From Rhizomys pruinosus (lineage: Eukaryota > Chordata > Mammalia > Rodentia > Spalacidae): a DNA stretch of 64,000 bases. This document shows, piece after piece, positions 21,708 to 32,036 of this stretch. A program made the position numbers and the translations under genes. The first letter of the stretch is position 1, and each line of letters starts with the position of its first letter. Location of the stretch: positions 261,075-325,074 of the forward strand of contig VZQC01001067.1 of NCBI GenBank assembly GCA_009823505.1. Reading direction: 5' to 3'. Below the pieces are notes generated by a model. That model was not told the DNA's origin. It was given only the letters and a program-made list of their open reading frames with translations, and searched no databases.

Positions 21708-22149
21708 GTTAAACAGACGACAAGGACAAGGAGAGCATACAGGGGGTGGGAGGAACTGCAGGTGAATGAAGGGATGGAAATAATGTAAAGAAAATACTCA
21801 AGTATAAAATTCCCCAAACTAGACTAAAATAAAGCCTCAAAAGAGAGACACAATTGAGCAAATGAAAAAATTAGGCCCAACATCAAATTCTGTGCACTTT
21901 ATTGATGTCTTCTATGGACCTTGATAGTGTACATTTGAGGAAAAAGAGAAGATTATACCACACAGGTCCTGTGAGCTTTGTATTTATGGAAAAATTTCAA
22001 ACTTTGAGGAAGAACTGTGTGTCTTTTATTTTTGAGATACGCAATCTGCTGACTTCACTGAAACTTTAAAGGCTTCTTAATAGAACATGTTTATTTGTCT
22101 TAATGCTTGAGTTAGCCATTTTTTATGTAAGCTTCATTTTGTCAAAAGT
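20674..22149. other. 1.5 kb single-copy-like DNA
   Basis: No gene or named SINE/LINE. An AAT microsatellite is at 21678-21708. The part from 20940 to 21400 is dense in homeodomain-type cores (CATTTAATTACC, CATTTAATTGC) and free of visible repeats, so it is a fair candidate for conserved non-coding DNA. A 117-codon minus frame (21464-21817) crosses the AAT repeat and looks spurious. Confidence 0.45.
21678..21708. repeat. (AAT)n microsatellite
   Basis: About ten uninterrupted AAT units. Confidence 0.95.
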
Positions 22150-22365
22150 TTCCTTATTACTTTCTGAACTCAATCTGGCAAAGTTTGAATCATGGCTTCA
22201 TTTTCTATTAGACATGTCATCCAGAGCAAGGCATACAATCCTTCCTTGCCTCAGTTTCCCTCTGTGTGTGATACAAATTGATAGTGCCTACCTTGTAACA
22301 TTGTTGTAAAACTATGAGTTTTAGAGAATCTGGCAAATATTGGCTGCTCATTCCCTCCTAATGCC
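22150..22365 (+). mobile_element. MIR SINE
   Basis: The MIR 3' half is readable: CTTGCCTCAGTTTCCCTCTG, then GATAGTGCCTACCTTGTAAC, ATTGTTGTAAAACTATGAG, and GAGAATCTGGCAAATATTGG. MIR predates the split of placental mammals, so this stretch of DNA is ancient and has stayed in place. Confidence 0.85.
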
Positions 22366-22419
22366 CCGTCCTTTTACAATTGTTGAATACATGCTTTAAA
22401 TTTGCAATCTAAGGATTGA

Positions 22420-22705
22420 TGAAGGCATGGGGAAACAGTGAGTGAAAGCACTTGTTAAAGTATGAAGACCTGCAGTAGATCCCCAGAATTCATGTGAAAA
22501 GCCAGGTATGGCTATACATGGTTTTAAATCCAGTACCCCAAGGAGGTCACTAAGGCTTACTACCTGGAAATCTAACTCAGTTCAGTGAGACACCCTGACT
22601 CAAAGGAATAAGGAAGAGAATTATGGACCAGGACACCCAACGTCCTCTGGCCTCCATGCACACACACACACATGCAGCCTCTTCCACTCCCCGCATCCAC
22701 ACACA
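22420..22705 (+). mobile_element. B4/RSINE-like composite SINE
   Basis: GGAAACAGTGAGTGAAAGCA head, GTAGATCCCCAGAATTCATG, AAAGCCAGGTATGGCTATAC (B1-like middle), GAGACACCCTGACTCAAAGG, then AACGTCCTCTGGCCTCCATG and a CACACA end. This is the tRNA-head/B1-middle layout of B4-type rodent SINEs. Old and diverged. Confidence 0.65.
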
Positions 22706-22847
22706 CATACACATATGCGCACAGGTACATGCACTCACATTATTGATTGCAAGTATGGTACCTGAATCACGTAACGATTATTTATAAAGAAAAAAACATG
22801 GAAAGAAGAAAGGAAGGAAACTAGGAGGGGGAAAGGAGAGAGCGAGA

Positions 22848-22922
22848 GTGGGGAAGGAAGGAAGGAAGGAAGGAAGGAAGGAAGGAAGGAAGGAAGGAAG
22901 GAAAGAAGGAAGGAAGGAAGGA
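22848..22922. repeat. (GGAA)n microsatellite
   Basis: About 16 GGAA units with one change to GAAA, within a longer purine-rich stretch (22795-22930). GGAA arrays are known binding platforms for ETS-family factors. Confidence 0.95.
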
Positions 22923-22934
22923 GCAGAAGGTAGG

Positions 22935-23100
22935 AGGAAGGGTTCTTCCCTTTGCTGTCTGATTTCCTTGAAGCTAACATGCCTTTGCTTCTTGATCCTG
23001 GCCTGCTCTTCTAGCACCCAGTCTCTCCTTCTCAGTGATTCCATAGCAGCAGATGTCGACATGATCCTTGATTTTGAAATAAACCCAAATTCATGATTAG
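22935..23100 (-). other. Possible exon or gene-fragment relic, unrecognised
   Basis: On the minus strand a frame open from about 23098 to the GGAA repeat has protein-like composition near its start (for example MESLRRRDWVLEEQ then KKQRHVSFKEIRQQ), rich in charged helix-forming residues. Downstream it is only translated (TTCC)n. I do not recognise the protein. No clear AG acceptor plus in-frame GT donor pair is visible, so a relic of a retrocopy or chance are both possible. Confidence 0.2.
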
Positions 23101-23429
23101 TCTACTGCTCAGAGGCATGGTTCCATCATCAGTGTAGGAGACAGGATGTTTCTTTGTTTCCCCATTCATTCATTTTCTTCCCCACTGGAACAAAGGAAAA
23201 AGGAGGAAAGGAGGAACATCTGGACTGGATCTCTGACAGTTCATCCTGTTTTCCCATTCTGTTTACCTGGGATGAATTTCATAGCTTAGGAAGTAGGAAT
23301 TTAGGGGTCAAAGCTTTCCTTTATCCTATCAAAACTGTAATGGATAACTCCTTTCCCACTCTGCCCGTCTAGAAGATCGTAATGACAAAATGGAGTAGGC
23401 TGAATGCAAAGATCTCCTGCATCAGAATG
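23101..23429. other. Spacer
   Basis: Nothing recognisable. Confidence 0.45.
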
Positions 23430-23478
23430 TGTGAGACTGACTGACTGACTGACTGACTGACTGACTGACTGACTGACA
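23430..23478. repeat. (GACT)n microsatellite
   Basis: Eleven or so GACT units. The QSVSQSVS runs of minus-strand frames come from it. Confidence 0.95.
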
Positions 23479-24019
23479 CTGGCTGTTGCCCTGCTGGTTA
23501 CTGAGTGAGTGATGCGTTGCGATAGAGCCCTATGAAACATTTGTGTTGGAGACAGATGTTCTTATCAAGGCTGGAAACTGGTTTGGAGAGGTTTAATTAC
23601 TGTCAGGTTTGAGTGAAAGACCAAAAATGTGCAAGTGTCTTACAGGCTTAGAAAGGATATTTAAAGTACCACTTCCTTTTGTACCTCTTTTCTGGGAAAG
23701 GTAGCCTGGGCCTCATGGTCTAATTGACTGGCTGATACTCTGGATGCTAGTTCCTGCTCCTTCACTGCCACCCTCTGCACAAGTGCAGAGTCTAAGAAAA
23801 TTGAAGTGCAAAAAACTAAAAAAAGAAATTTTCAGGTGCATAAATCTGGGCTGCTCTGATTTATAAATCTTAGAAACCCAACTGGAACTGGCCCAAGAAA
23901 AGAATGGCCTGGATCCTGTATCTGCACAGATCATTGTGTGTATGCTTGTGAAGGGGTTTAGGGAAATGCTCATGCATGTTTGAGTATGCTTGTGGGGACC
24001 AGAGGCCAACACTGATTAT
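23479..24019. other. No gene seen
   Basis: Single-copy-like. GTGTGTATGCTTGTG to AACACTGATTATC at its end may be the decayed start of the SINE that follows. Confidence 0.45.
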
Positions 24020-24160
24020 CTACCTCTATCTACCTTATTTTTTGGAATATTTTCTCTCATTGGATCTAGGCCTTCCTGATCAGCAGCCTGACTGGCCAGG
24101 GAGGCCAAGACTTCCTCCTGTCTCTGCTTCCACAGTGCTGGGATTATAAACAGATGTACA
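24020..24160 (-). mobile_element. B4/RSINE-like SINE
   Basis: CTCATTGGATCTAGGCCTTC, AGCCTGACTGGCCAGGGAGG, CTTCCTCCTGTCTCTGCTTC and CAGTGCTGGGATTATAAACA are in reversed B1/B4 order. Confidence 0.7.
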
Positions 24161-24560
24161 CTGCGACAGTCAGATGTTTTATGTGGATGCTGCAGGTGAA
24201 CGTTCATGTCCTCAGGTTTAGACATGGCAAGACTGTGTGGACTGAATCATCACCTCACCTTGTGCTTGGAATTTTGCTTTTGTTTGTGCTCTTGACCCTT
24301 TCCTCTCTTCTTCTAAGTCTTGTCCTCAGAACTCTGATCCATTTGGGGGCCTGTTGTTTTGTTACTGGCAGGTGATTGTACAGTTAAACAAGTGAGGTGC
24401 TCGTACTTTATTTGGGCCACACTCAGTACCAAATGGCATGGCTGTGTTGGTAAATCTCTCTGCAATGTCCTTGTACCTTTTTATCTCTATTTTCCTTCCC
24501 TTTTCCCTTCAAAATTAGGAATGGCCATGTCTCTCCACCCTGGGTGCATATATAAATCAC
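24161..24560. other. No gene seen
   Basis: Nothing recognisable. Confidence 0.45.
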
Positions 24561-25135
24561 ATTTCCTGTTACTGTGACCAAAATACCTGGATAAAAGTGA
24601 CTTAAAAGCCAATGAGTGACTCAGATGGTAATGACACTTGTTGTCAACCTGATGAACTCCATTCCTGGGACATACACAATAAAATGGAAGAACCAACTTC
24701 TGAAAGTTGCCCTCTGACTTCCACAAATATGAGGGATCATGTGCATCTTGCCCTCGTACATGATAAATAATAAATAAATAAATAAAAATAAGAAATAAAT
24801 AAATGGAATAAAATTATTGAAAAGCAAATTAAAGAGGATTTATATAGGCTGACCTTTAATGGTTCAGTCCATCATGGTGAGAAGTCGTGGGAGCAGGAGT
24901 GTGAGGCTGCTGGTCACATGGCATCCACAGTCAGGAAGAAGAGAGACGTGAATGCTGGGGCTCAGTTCATTTTCTCCTTTTATTCAGTGAAAGACCACAG
25001 CCCATAGAGTAATACCACTCACATATAAGATGGGATTTTCCTGCTCAATTAAGCCTATCTAGGAAAAATCCCTCAAAGTCATGATAGAGGCTTGCCTCCT
25101 AGGTGTTCCTTGATTTTGGTAAGTTTACCATATTT
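24561..25135 (-). mobile_element. LTR-like repeat interrupted by an old SINE
   Basis: The complement of a rodent LTR-type repeat begins at CTGTTACTGTGACCAAAATA. It resumes at about 24826 with GGATTTATATAGGCTGACCT, TCAGTCCATCATGGTGAGAA, CAGCCCATAGAGTAATACC and GGCTTGCCTCCTAGGTG. Between them (24608-24800, +) lies a B3/B2-like SINE: AATGAGTGACTCAGATGGTA, TTGCCCTCTGACTTCCAC and an AATAAATAAATAAA tail. The LTR family is uncertain. Confidence 0.55.
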
Positions 25136-25604
25136 TATACCACACTGTCCCTTGTCTGGTTTCCTCTGTTTACAAATAGATTCTATATTAAAATTTCCTT
25201 TGTTTCTCATCTTGAAGGAAAACCTCTTCTTTCATGTTGAGGTTTTATGTTATAATATTTTAAGCTAGTAACTATATAACTTACACTGTGCTTTGGAATT
25301 ATTAGAGCCTATGAACAAAGCAAGTGAGAACTCTTTGTGTCAACTACATATGTTCTTCTCCATGACACATAATGTGCAAATTTAATTCATTCTTACTGAA
25401 AATAATTGATACTTAATTTCTCTTGTAGACAAAAGAACAAAATAAGCAATTTCTATCTTGAGTCACAGAGTATCATGTTTAAATTTATTAATTGAAATGA
25501 CTCTATCGCTAACTGTGATGACATTCCTACTTTCCCTTAAGTAATCAGTTTTATCAGGCTGCAATATGGATATGTTTCAGAGAATTACGATGGGACACAG
25601 GTAT
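25136..25604. other. AT-rich spacer
   Basis: No gene or named repeat seen. Confidence 0.5.
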
Positions 25605-26580
25605 GTGATTGCCAGTTTCGTTTTCAATTTGACAAGATGTAGAGTCATCTAGGAAGGAAGTGTCTATGAGGAATTGTTTAGACTAGGTTGGTTGCCAGTA
25701 GAATATCTTGATTATGTTATGGATGTGGGAAGGCGCCCATCCTTCTTCTGTAATTGGCACCATTGCCTTGACAGGGGATCCTGAATTGCATGTGAGGGGA
25801 GAAGATGGGCTGAGCACAGACATGCAGTACTTTCTGAGTCCTGATTTTAAGCATGACTTTCCTGGGAACAAGTTAACCATATGTTTTGATAACATTTAGA
25901 AGTATGTACTAAATATATTTCCAGCTCTATACAGAGGGACATGTTTAAATATACTCATCCTTTAAGAAAAACAGTTTTCAATGTAATCAAATCTTACAAG
26001 CTAAGTTATACATACAACATTGATCTTATAGCATGTTCAGTATTGTGACTGTTAGAACAATATATGTGTGGGTAAGACATGACATTTATCCCCAGACCAT
26101 AGCTGTGATCAGCCATAACCTGGAAAACAAAATATCTAACACAAGTATTGGAAACAACATGTAGGCATAGACTGATGATTTGTGTTTGTAGGTATCTTTG
26201 CTGTTCTGAGACAGTAAAATCAGAAAAACAACTTCCTTTCCCTTGTAAAAGCTGATTAAAGATTTTTAGAGACAAAGTTCCCCTTTCCTTCCATATACCT
26301 TGACTGATGTGCTGTTCAAAAAATATGACAAGGTCCTATGTTCAAGGGAGGACAGGAGGGTTTGAAGAGAAATCAAAACTCCTCAGAACAGAATGGCTTC
26401 CCTCTTGGGCTAATTCACTCCAAGGGGTAGCCTCTCTTTCATGCACCATTGTGACAACCAGATGTCTTGGGATTCTGACAGTTTAATCTTGAACTGTGAG
26501 CTAAAATAAAATCTTTCTCCCCTGAATTGCATTTGTCAGAGTATTTTTATCAAAGCAACAGGAAAGGGAACTAAGAGAGT
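25605..26580 (+). mobile_element. LTR-like/URR-like repeat, split
   Basis: The left part (25605-25820) reads TCAATTTGACAAGATGTAGA, GTCATCTAGGAAGGAAGTG and GGATGTGGGAAGGCGCCCAT. The right part (about 26390-26575) reads CTTGAACTGTGAGCTAAAAT, TGCATTTGTCAGAGTATTTT and CAACAGGAAAGGGAACTAAG. These are the start and end of one common rodent repeat. The roughly 570 bases between are unlike it, so it is either a very diverged copy or one split by unidentified DNA. Confidence 0.5.
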
Positions 26581-26930
26581 AGGAGGAGAAGAAACTTTGA
26601 AAGGAAGGGAGAATTTCCACCAAAACAAACAGGGCTGGCATATAGACCAGGCAGGTGACAGTTACTATGCCTAGGCTATGTGCTTGATCATCAAATTTAG
26701 GGAGGAGGTCAAGTGGTCATAAACAATAAGCTTCTCTAACAGATAAATTATTTTCTGGGGAGGGTATACTGTGATTCAAGGGGCAGCACTTTCTTCAAAT
26801 GCATACTCACTACTCTCTCCTTTGATCTTTCACCCAAAGTCTGGGCAGGAGAGCTCTACTGCCCATGGTCATGGCACCCACCAGCTGAAGTGGATAACTC
26901 TGAGCTCCACTTCCCCAGGCATCTCTTGCT

Positions 26931-26931
<1 letters not shown>

Positions 26932-26972
<41 letters not shown>
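26932..26972. repeat. (TC)n microsatellite
   Basis: About 20 CT units. In the second 8 kb copy it reads as an interrupted CT-rich stretch (35545-35587). Confidence 0.93.
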
Positions 26973-26974
<2 letters not shown>

Positions 26975-27199
26975 GTTTCTCTGGTTGCACCCTGGACCAT
27001 CTCCTGTGTGTGTATCTGCTTGCCTTTCAAAGACATCTAATTCTTTCTTCATCCTACAGAAAATACTGGATGACCACCCCTCACCCATAAACCCCATACA
27101 GGTGGCTTATTCAAATGTTAAATATGGTCTCCCCAATGTATATGAGGTGAAGAAAATGGCCCACCACACAGTAAAATATTACTGTAATCTATTGTTTAG

Positions 27200-27338
27200 T
27201 TTTAATTTAATGCTTTTATTGATTTTTTATCATCATTTTGGTCAAATTTAGACATATTCCCCTTTTCCTTACCCCTACCCCACCCCAGATCATGCACTCT
27301 GCCATAACTGTCCTGTATCTTTCTCTCAGTCTTTTTTA
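27200..27338 (-). mobile_element. Type C-like retroposon 3' end, truncated
   Basis: Reversed A-rich end, CATATTCCCCTTTTCCTTAC, CCCTACCCCACCCCAGATCA, TGCACTCTGCCATAACTGTC, then CTCTCAGTC. It covers the last 140 bases of the element only. A short TGTTTAG repeat flanks it (27193-27199 and 27339-27345). Confidence 0.7.
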
Positions 27339-27429
27339 TGTTTAGGAATTCACATTTTTCTCCTTTAATTTTATATTACTCTAAAATATGAATACATAAT
27401 TTCCACCCATATAAGTTGTTTTTTTTTTA

Positions 27430-27605
27430 AAGTATGTGTATGTGTGCTTGTCTGTGTATATATATGTATGAGAACATGTGCCTAAGGAAGCAAGAAGAGG
27501 GCAGAAGATCCTCTATAGCTAGAGTTTCAGGTGATTGTGAGCCAGTTCACATGGTTTGTGGGAACTGAACTCTGGCCCTCTTCAAGATAATCAAATGTTC
27601 CTTAC
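27430..27605 (-). mobile_element. Old B3/B4-like SINE
   Basis: GTGTATGTGTGCTTGTCTGT, GAAGAGGGCAGAAGATCCTC, TTCACATGGTTTGTGGGAAC, and GAACTCTGGCCCTCTTCAAG, in reversed order. Confidence 0.65.
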
Positions 27606-27678
27606 TACTAATCTCTCTCTGCATAACCTACAATATATATTATTTCTCTTATTTTGGTAGCCCTATAAGCTTGGATTT

Positions 27679-27871
27679 AAAAAAAGAATTTTTATTAATT
27701 TTATTTATTTCTGTATGTGTATGAATGTACTGCCTGCATGCAAGTTTGTGCACCAGTGTTGTGCAATGCCGCGGAGGTCAGAAGAGGGTGTTGGATTCCC
27801 CTGGAACTGGAGTTCTCCTGGAATTGGAGTTTCAGACGGTTCTCGGCCGCCATGTGGATGCTGGGGATAGA
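27679..27871 (-). mobile_element. 5'-truncated B2-type SINE
   Basis: Flanked by a perfect 14-base repeat, ATAAGCTTGGATTT (27665-27678 and 27872-27885). The minus-strand element begins at CCCCAGCATCCACATGGCGG, so the tRNA-like head with A and B boxes is missing. It otherwise has two blocks and the usual tail. A head-less SINE inside a perfect duplication means truncation happened during insertion. The second 8 kb copy has it at about 36350-36570. Confidence 0.93.
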
Positions 27872-28219
27872 ATAAGCTTGGATTTTTATACTCAGCACTG
27901 ATTCCCTCATTTTTTTCTTGTACTCATGGTGGTCTTTGACTGCAGGATTAATGTATAAGATAAAGATACTGATGCATTGGCTGTAATGAAATAAGTATTA
28001 TTTTACAGGGTCTTAAAGATGCACAGGAAAAGAGAAATCTGATGATTGACAGTAACCGTAAAATGAGAATGAAAAGGATTATAATGAAAGCAGGATATTT
28101 GTTAGCATCTAATAAAACTGTCATCTGTAATTATTTATGTGATGTTTCTAGTCTGTCCAATAGAGTCCATGATTCTAAGAGCCTATGGGATAGGTTTGGT
28201 CAGTATCCACTCATGAGAC

Positions 28220-28222
<3 letters not shown>

Positions 28223-28277
<55 letters not shown>

Positions 28278-28359
28278 NNNNNNNNNNNNNNNNNNNNNNN
28301 NNNNNNNNNNNNNNNNNNNNNNNNNNNNNNNNNNNNNNNNNNNNNNNNNNNNNNNNNNN

Positions 28360-28414
<55 letters not shown>
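28223..28414. repeat. (TC)n microsatellite holding an 82-base gap
   Basis: 55 bases of TC, N at 28278-28359, then 55 bases of TC. The same locus in the second copy (36959-37025) is only about 65 bases of imperfect CT, so the gap estimate of 82 is not reliable. The 238-codon frame crossing it is not a gene. Confidence 0.97.
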
Positions 28415-28417
<3 letters not shown>

Positions 28418-28429
28418 ATGTGTGTACAT

Positions 28430-28695
28430 ATATGCATGCTGACTTAGGATGTCATTGCTTTACCACTTTATTTGTTGAAACAATGCTTCTTGTTGAACTT
28501 GAACCTCACCAATTAACTAGGCTAGCTGGCCAGGGAGACTTAGGATCTCTCCCATACTTCTGCCAATTCTGGGGTTATAAATTCATGCTATACATCATGG
28601 CACTTGGCTTTCTTATTTTGGTGCTGGCGACCCAATCTCAAGTAATCATGCTTGCACAGCAGGCACTTTACCAACGGAGCCATCTCTACATGTGT
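28430..28695 (-). mobile_element. RSINE/B4-like SINE
   Basis: Reversed order with GCTGGCCAGGGAGACTTAGG, GGGGTTATAAATTCATGCTA, GGCTTTCTTATTTTGGTGCT, TCATGCTTGCACAGCAGGCA and CTTTACCAACGGAGCCATCT. About 125 bases of it are identical in the second copy (37195-37317). Confidence 0.82.
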
Positions 28696-29203
28696 CAAAG
28701 CCCACTAATATGGGAATTATTTAAATATATTTTATGTTTAGCAACTTCTTACTTCTGACCTATTTTATGTTAAATGATAGTCTATCAGTCAATGATTCCT
28801 TTCTGAGAAAGGGAATCATTCCGTTTTTCAAAGAAATTTAAGCAATTAAGTCTTCTCTTAACTACACTAGAATACGTACTTTTTGTTCAGTACAGATTTT
28901 ACCATAGTTAAGTAAAATTATATTTCAAAAACCCATGAGGTGGGAAGATGAATGAGAACAGAGCCTTCACTTACACTTTTAAAAGTAATAAAAAGCTTTA
29001 AACTCTAAGTACCTTTTTAATGATTTTAAGATGAGATGAATGAGAGCCATAAAGAAATAGTTGATACAAAAGCAGACTCTTAAATGTAGATATTAAAATA
29101 TAGCAAAGTTCCTGAAAACAGAAGCAGAAAAGGAGAAGATTAAGGCTATGGGAAAGGCAAAACACATTAGAAACTAGAAACCACATTACAGCATTTCAGG
29201 ACT
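28696..29203. other. No gene seen
   Basis: AT-rich with nothing recognised. Confidence 0.45.
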
Positions 29204-29290
29204 GAAAGCATAGCTCAGTGGCAGATCACATGCTTATCATGTATTATGCCCAGAGGTCCATCTCTAGCACTGTAAAAAATTGTTTTCAGG
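29204..29290 (+). mobile_element. ID-like SINE
   Basis: GACTGAAAGCATAGCTCAGT, GGCAGATCACATGCTTATCA, then GTCCATCTCTAGCACTG and an A-rich end match the tRNA-Ala/BC1-derived ID order. Diverged. Confidence 0.75.
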
Positions 29291-29764
29291 TGATGATCTG
29301 GAGAAAGAGATAACCCCAGATATCCCATACTCTCATGATCATATTAGAGATGTATTTTCACATATTTTATTTGCCTGGAGAGAAATTTACATCTAAGTAA
29401 TTTGTAATCAGCATACCACAGTCTGGCAGTTGGAACTATGCTGATCAAAACTACTATAATCTTGACATTGTGCTGGGCAATGAGATTGTGAAGATGGCTC
29501 AAACAAAAGATCCTAGATAACCAAAGAAACCCTGAGCAAAAAGAGCAATGCAGGGGTATCACTATAGCAGACTTCAAACTATATTACAGGCCACAGTCAT
29601 AAAAACAGCCTGGTATTGGCAGGAAACAGACCCATAGATCAATGGAACAAAACTGAAGAGCCAAACTTGAGCCCATGCAATTTCAGGCACCTTATGTTTG
29701 ATGAAGGGGCCCAGAAAACTCAATGGAGGAAAGACAGCATCTTCAGCAAACGGTGTTGGAAAAA

Positions 29765-30447
29765 CTGGATTACCACTTATAGAAGAATAAAATTAAACCC
29801 TACCTCTCACCCTATACAAAAATAAACTCCAAATGGATCAAAGACCTCAATGTGAAACCTGAAATTCTGAAAATGATAGAAGTAAACATTGGCAGTAAGC
29901 TCCAAGACATAGGCATAGGAAAAGACTTTCTAACTCAGCAGTTGTGTAGGAAATAAGGTCAACGGTTGACAGGTGGGATCTTATTGAACTAAAATAATTC
30001 TGTACAGAGAAAGAAACAATCAAGGAAGTGAAGAGAAAACCCACAGAGTGGAAAGAAACCTTCACCAGTGAAACATCTGACAGTGCATTAACATCCAGAA
30101 TATACNCTGGATTACCACTTATAGAAGAATAAAATTAAACCCTACCTCTCACCCTATACAAAAATAAACTCCAAATGGATCAAAGACCTCAATGTGAAAC
30201 CTGAAATTCTGAAAATGATAGAAGTAAACATTGGCAGTAAGCTCCAAGACATAGGCATAGGAAAAGACTTTCTAACTCAGCAGTTGTGTAGGAAATAAGG
30301 TCAACGGTTGACAGGTGGGATCTTATTGAACTAAAATACTTCTGTACAGAGAAAGAAACAATCAAGGAAGTGAAGAGAAAACCCACAGAGTGGAAAGAAA
30401 CCTTCACCAGTGAAACATCTGACAGTGCATTAACATCCAGAATATAC
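29765..30447. repeat. 341-bp tandem repeat with N at the joint (probable artefact)
   Basis: 29765-30105 and 30107-30447 differ at about one base (AATAATTCTG against AATACTTCTG), with N at 30106. The matching stretch in the second 8 kb copy (38533-38910) has only one copy, so the repeat is very likely an assembly error. Confidence 0.95.
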
Positions 30448-30509
30448 AAACTACTCAAAAAACAAAGGAGCAAGAAAACAAATGACCCACTCAAGAAATC
30501 CTGTAGCAC

Positions 30510-30635
30510 CTGGGAGGCAGAGGCAGGCAGATCTCTATGAGTTCAAAGACAGCCTGGTGTACATAGTGGGTTTCAGGACACCTGGAGCTACAGAGACATC
30601 TTGTCTCAAAAAACAAAACAAAACAAAAAAAGATT
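30510..30635 (+). mobile_element. B1 SINE, 5'-truncated, inside L1
   Basis: Begins AGCACCTGGGAGGCAGAGGC, so the GGCGTGGTGGCGCACG head is missing. CAGCCTGGTGTACATAGTGG, CTGGAGCTACAGAGACATC and the (CAAAA)n tail follow. Confidence 0.9.
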
Positions 30636-31081
30636 GAATAAAGGCTGAACATAGACTTCACATATAAAGAAGTCAAGATGGCTGAGAAATATCTTTAAAA
30701 TGTTCAAGGTCACTAATAATTAAGGTAATGCAAGTTAAAACCACGTTAGGATTTCATCTTACTCCCATAAGACTGGCTATAATCAAGAAAACAAAGGATA
30801 GGAAATGTTGGAGAGGCTGTGGAGAAAGGGGAATGCTCATCCACTGCTGGTGAGAATGTAAACTCCTGCAACCCCTATGGAAAGTGTGGAGAACTCTTAA
30901 AAGACTCAAAATGAGCCTACTACTTGACTCAGTCATACCACTCCTGGGAATATACCCACAAGACTCATCTTATTCCAGAGATACATGCACGTCTATGTTC
31001 ATTGCTCTCTTCATAATAGTGAAGAGCTGGAACCAACCCAAATGTCCCTCAACTGACAAGTAGATAAAGAAAATGTGGTAA

Positions 31082-31336
31082 CGGGCTGGAGAGATGGCCT
31101 AGCAGTTAAGAGCACCGACCGCTCTTATAGAGGACCCGGGTTCGATCCCCAGCACCCACATGGCGGCCAAGAACCGTCTGAAACTCCAATTCCAGGAGAA
31201 CTCCAGTTCCAGGGGAATCCGACACCCTCTTCTGACCTCCGCGGCATTGCACGACGCAGGTACACATACTTACATGCAGACAGTACATTCATACACATAC
31301 AGAAATAAATAAATTAAAAAAGAAAATTACAAAAAC
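31082..31336 (+). mobile_element. B2-type SINE with 15-base target-site duplication
   Basis: AAGAAAATGTGGTAA at 31067-31081 and 31337-31351. Full length with A box, B box (GGTTCGATCCC), two blocks and an AATAAATAAATTAAAAAA tail. Inserted in the L1 3' region in the same orientation. Intact, so young. Confidence 0.95.
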
Positions 31337-31541
31337 AAGAAAATGTGGTAAATCTACACAATGGAATTCTATGCAGTGGTAAAGAAAGACAACATCATGA
31401 ACTTTGCAGGTAAATGGATGAACTAGAAGATATTATGCCAAGTGAAATAACACAGTCCTAGAAAAACAATCAATGAATGGTATCCCTCATTTGTTGATGT
31501 TAGCACTAAGCACTTGGTTGTAAGGTAAATTGAGAAATGCC

Positions 31542-31788
31542 TGGGGGCTGGAGAGATGGCCTAGCGGTTAAGAGCGCCGACCACTCTTACAGAGGACCCG
31601 GGTTCGATCCCCAGCACCCACATGGCGGCCGAGAACCGTCTGAAACTCCAATTCCAGGAGAACTCCAGTTCCAGGGGAATCCGGACCCTCTTCTGACCTC
31701 TGCAGCATTGCACAACACGGGTGCGCAAACCTGCATGCAGACAGTACATTCATACACATACAGAAATAAATAAAATTAAAAAAAAAAA
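31542..31788 (+). mobile_element. B2-type SINE with target-site duplication
   Basis: GAGAAATGCC at 31532-31541 and 31789-31798. Over 90% like its neighbour at 31082. The only clear difference is a two-base shortening at CCGGACCCTC in place of CCGACACCCTC. Two insertions of the same subfamily within 500 bases. Confidence 0.95.
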
Positions 31789-31798
31789 GAGAAATGCC

Positions 31799-32036
31799 AA
31801 CAATATATTCCTCTTTTCTGAAAGCAGCTGTGCTATTATAATTTGAATCCTTTAACAGGCTCTGGAATTAACTTACCACTTATTTTCAGATTTTGTAATC
31901 TTGGTATATGGGTGAAGGGTTTGTAGGCATATTTTAGGGTATAAAAATTTAAAAGGAAAAATGTGAATCCTGAAATATATAGGGAAATAACATACATTTT
32001 ATTTTCAGATTATACATATTTTAGTACAGTGGGCTG
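31799..32036. other. Spacer
   Basis: AT-rich; nothing recognised. Confidence 0.45.

Larger units (their letters stand above)
29515..31500 (+). mobile_element. L1 ORF2 C-terminal part and 3' region
   Basis: Conceptual L1 ORF2 segments (VIKTAWYWQ at 29599, then DQWNKTEEPNLSP at 29634, both followed by breaks) run on through ATTACCACTTATAGAAG, CACTCAAGAAATCC and GGAGAGGCTGTGGAGAAAGG. The region ends in the 3' phrase AACTTTGCAGGTAAATGGAT (31399). It is broken by frameshifts, an inserted B1, two inserted B2 SINEs and the artificial 341-bp repeat. No working protein. Confidence 0.92.

Noticed and set aside
28042..28758. 238-codon plus-strand frame, the longest in the window
   Set aside because: It is mostly translated TC repeat and N run, and its last part is a reversed RSINE/B4 element. 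No start context or domain.
29515..31500. Possible active L1
   Set aside because: ORF2 is broken by frameshifts and stops, the upstream two thirds are missing, and three SINEs interrupt it.
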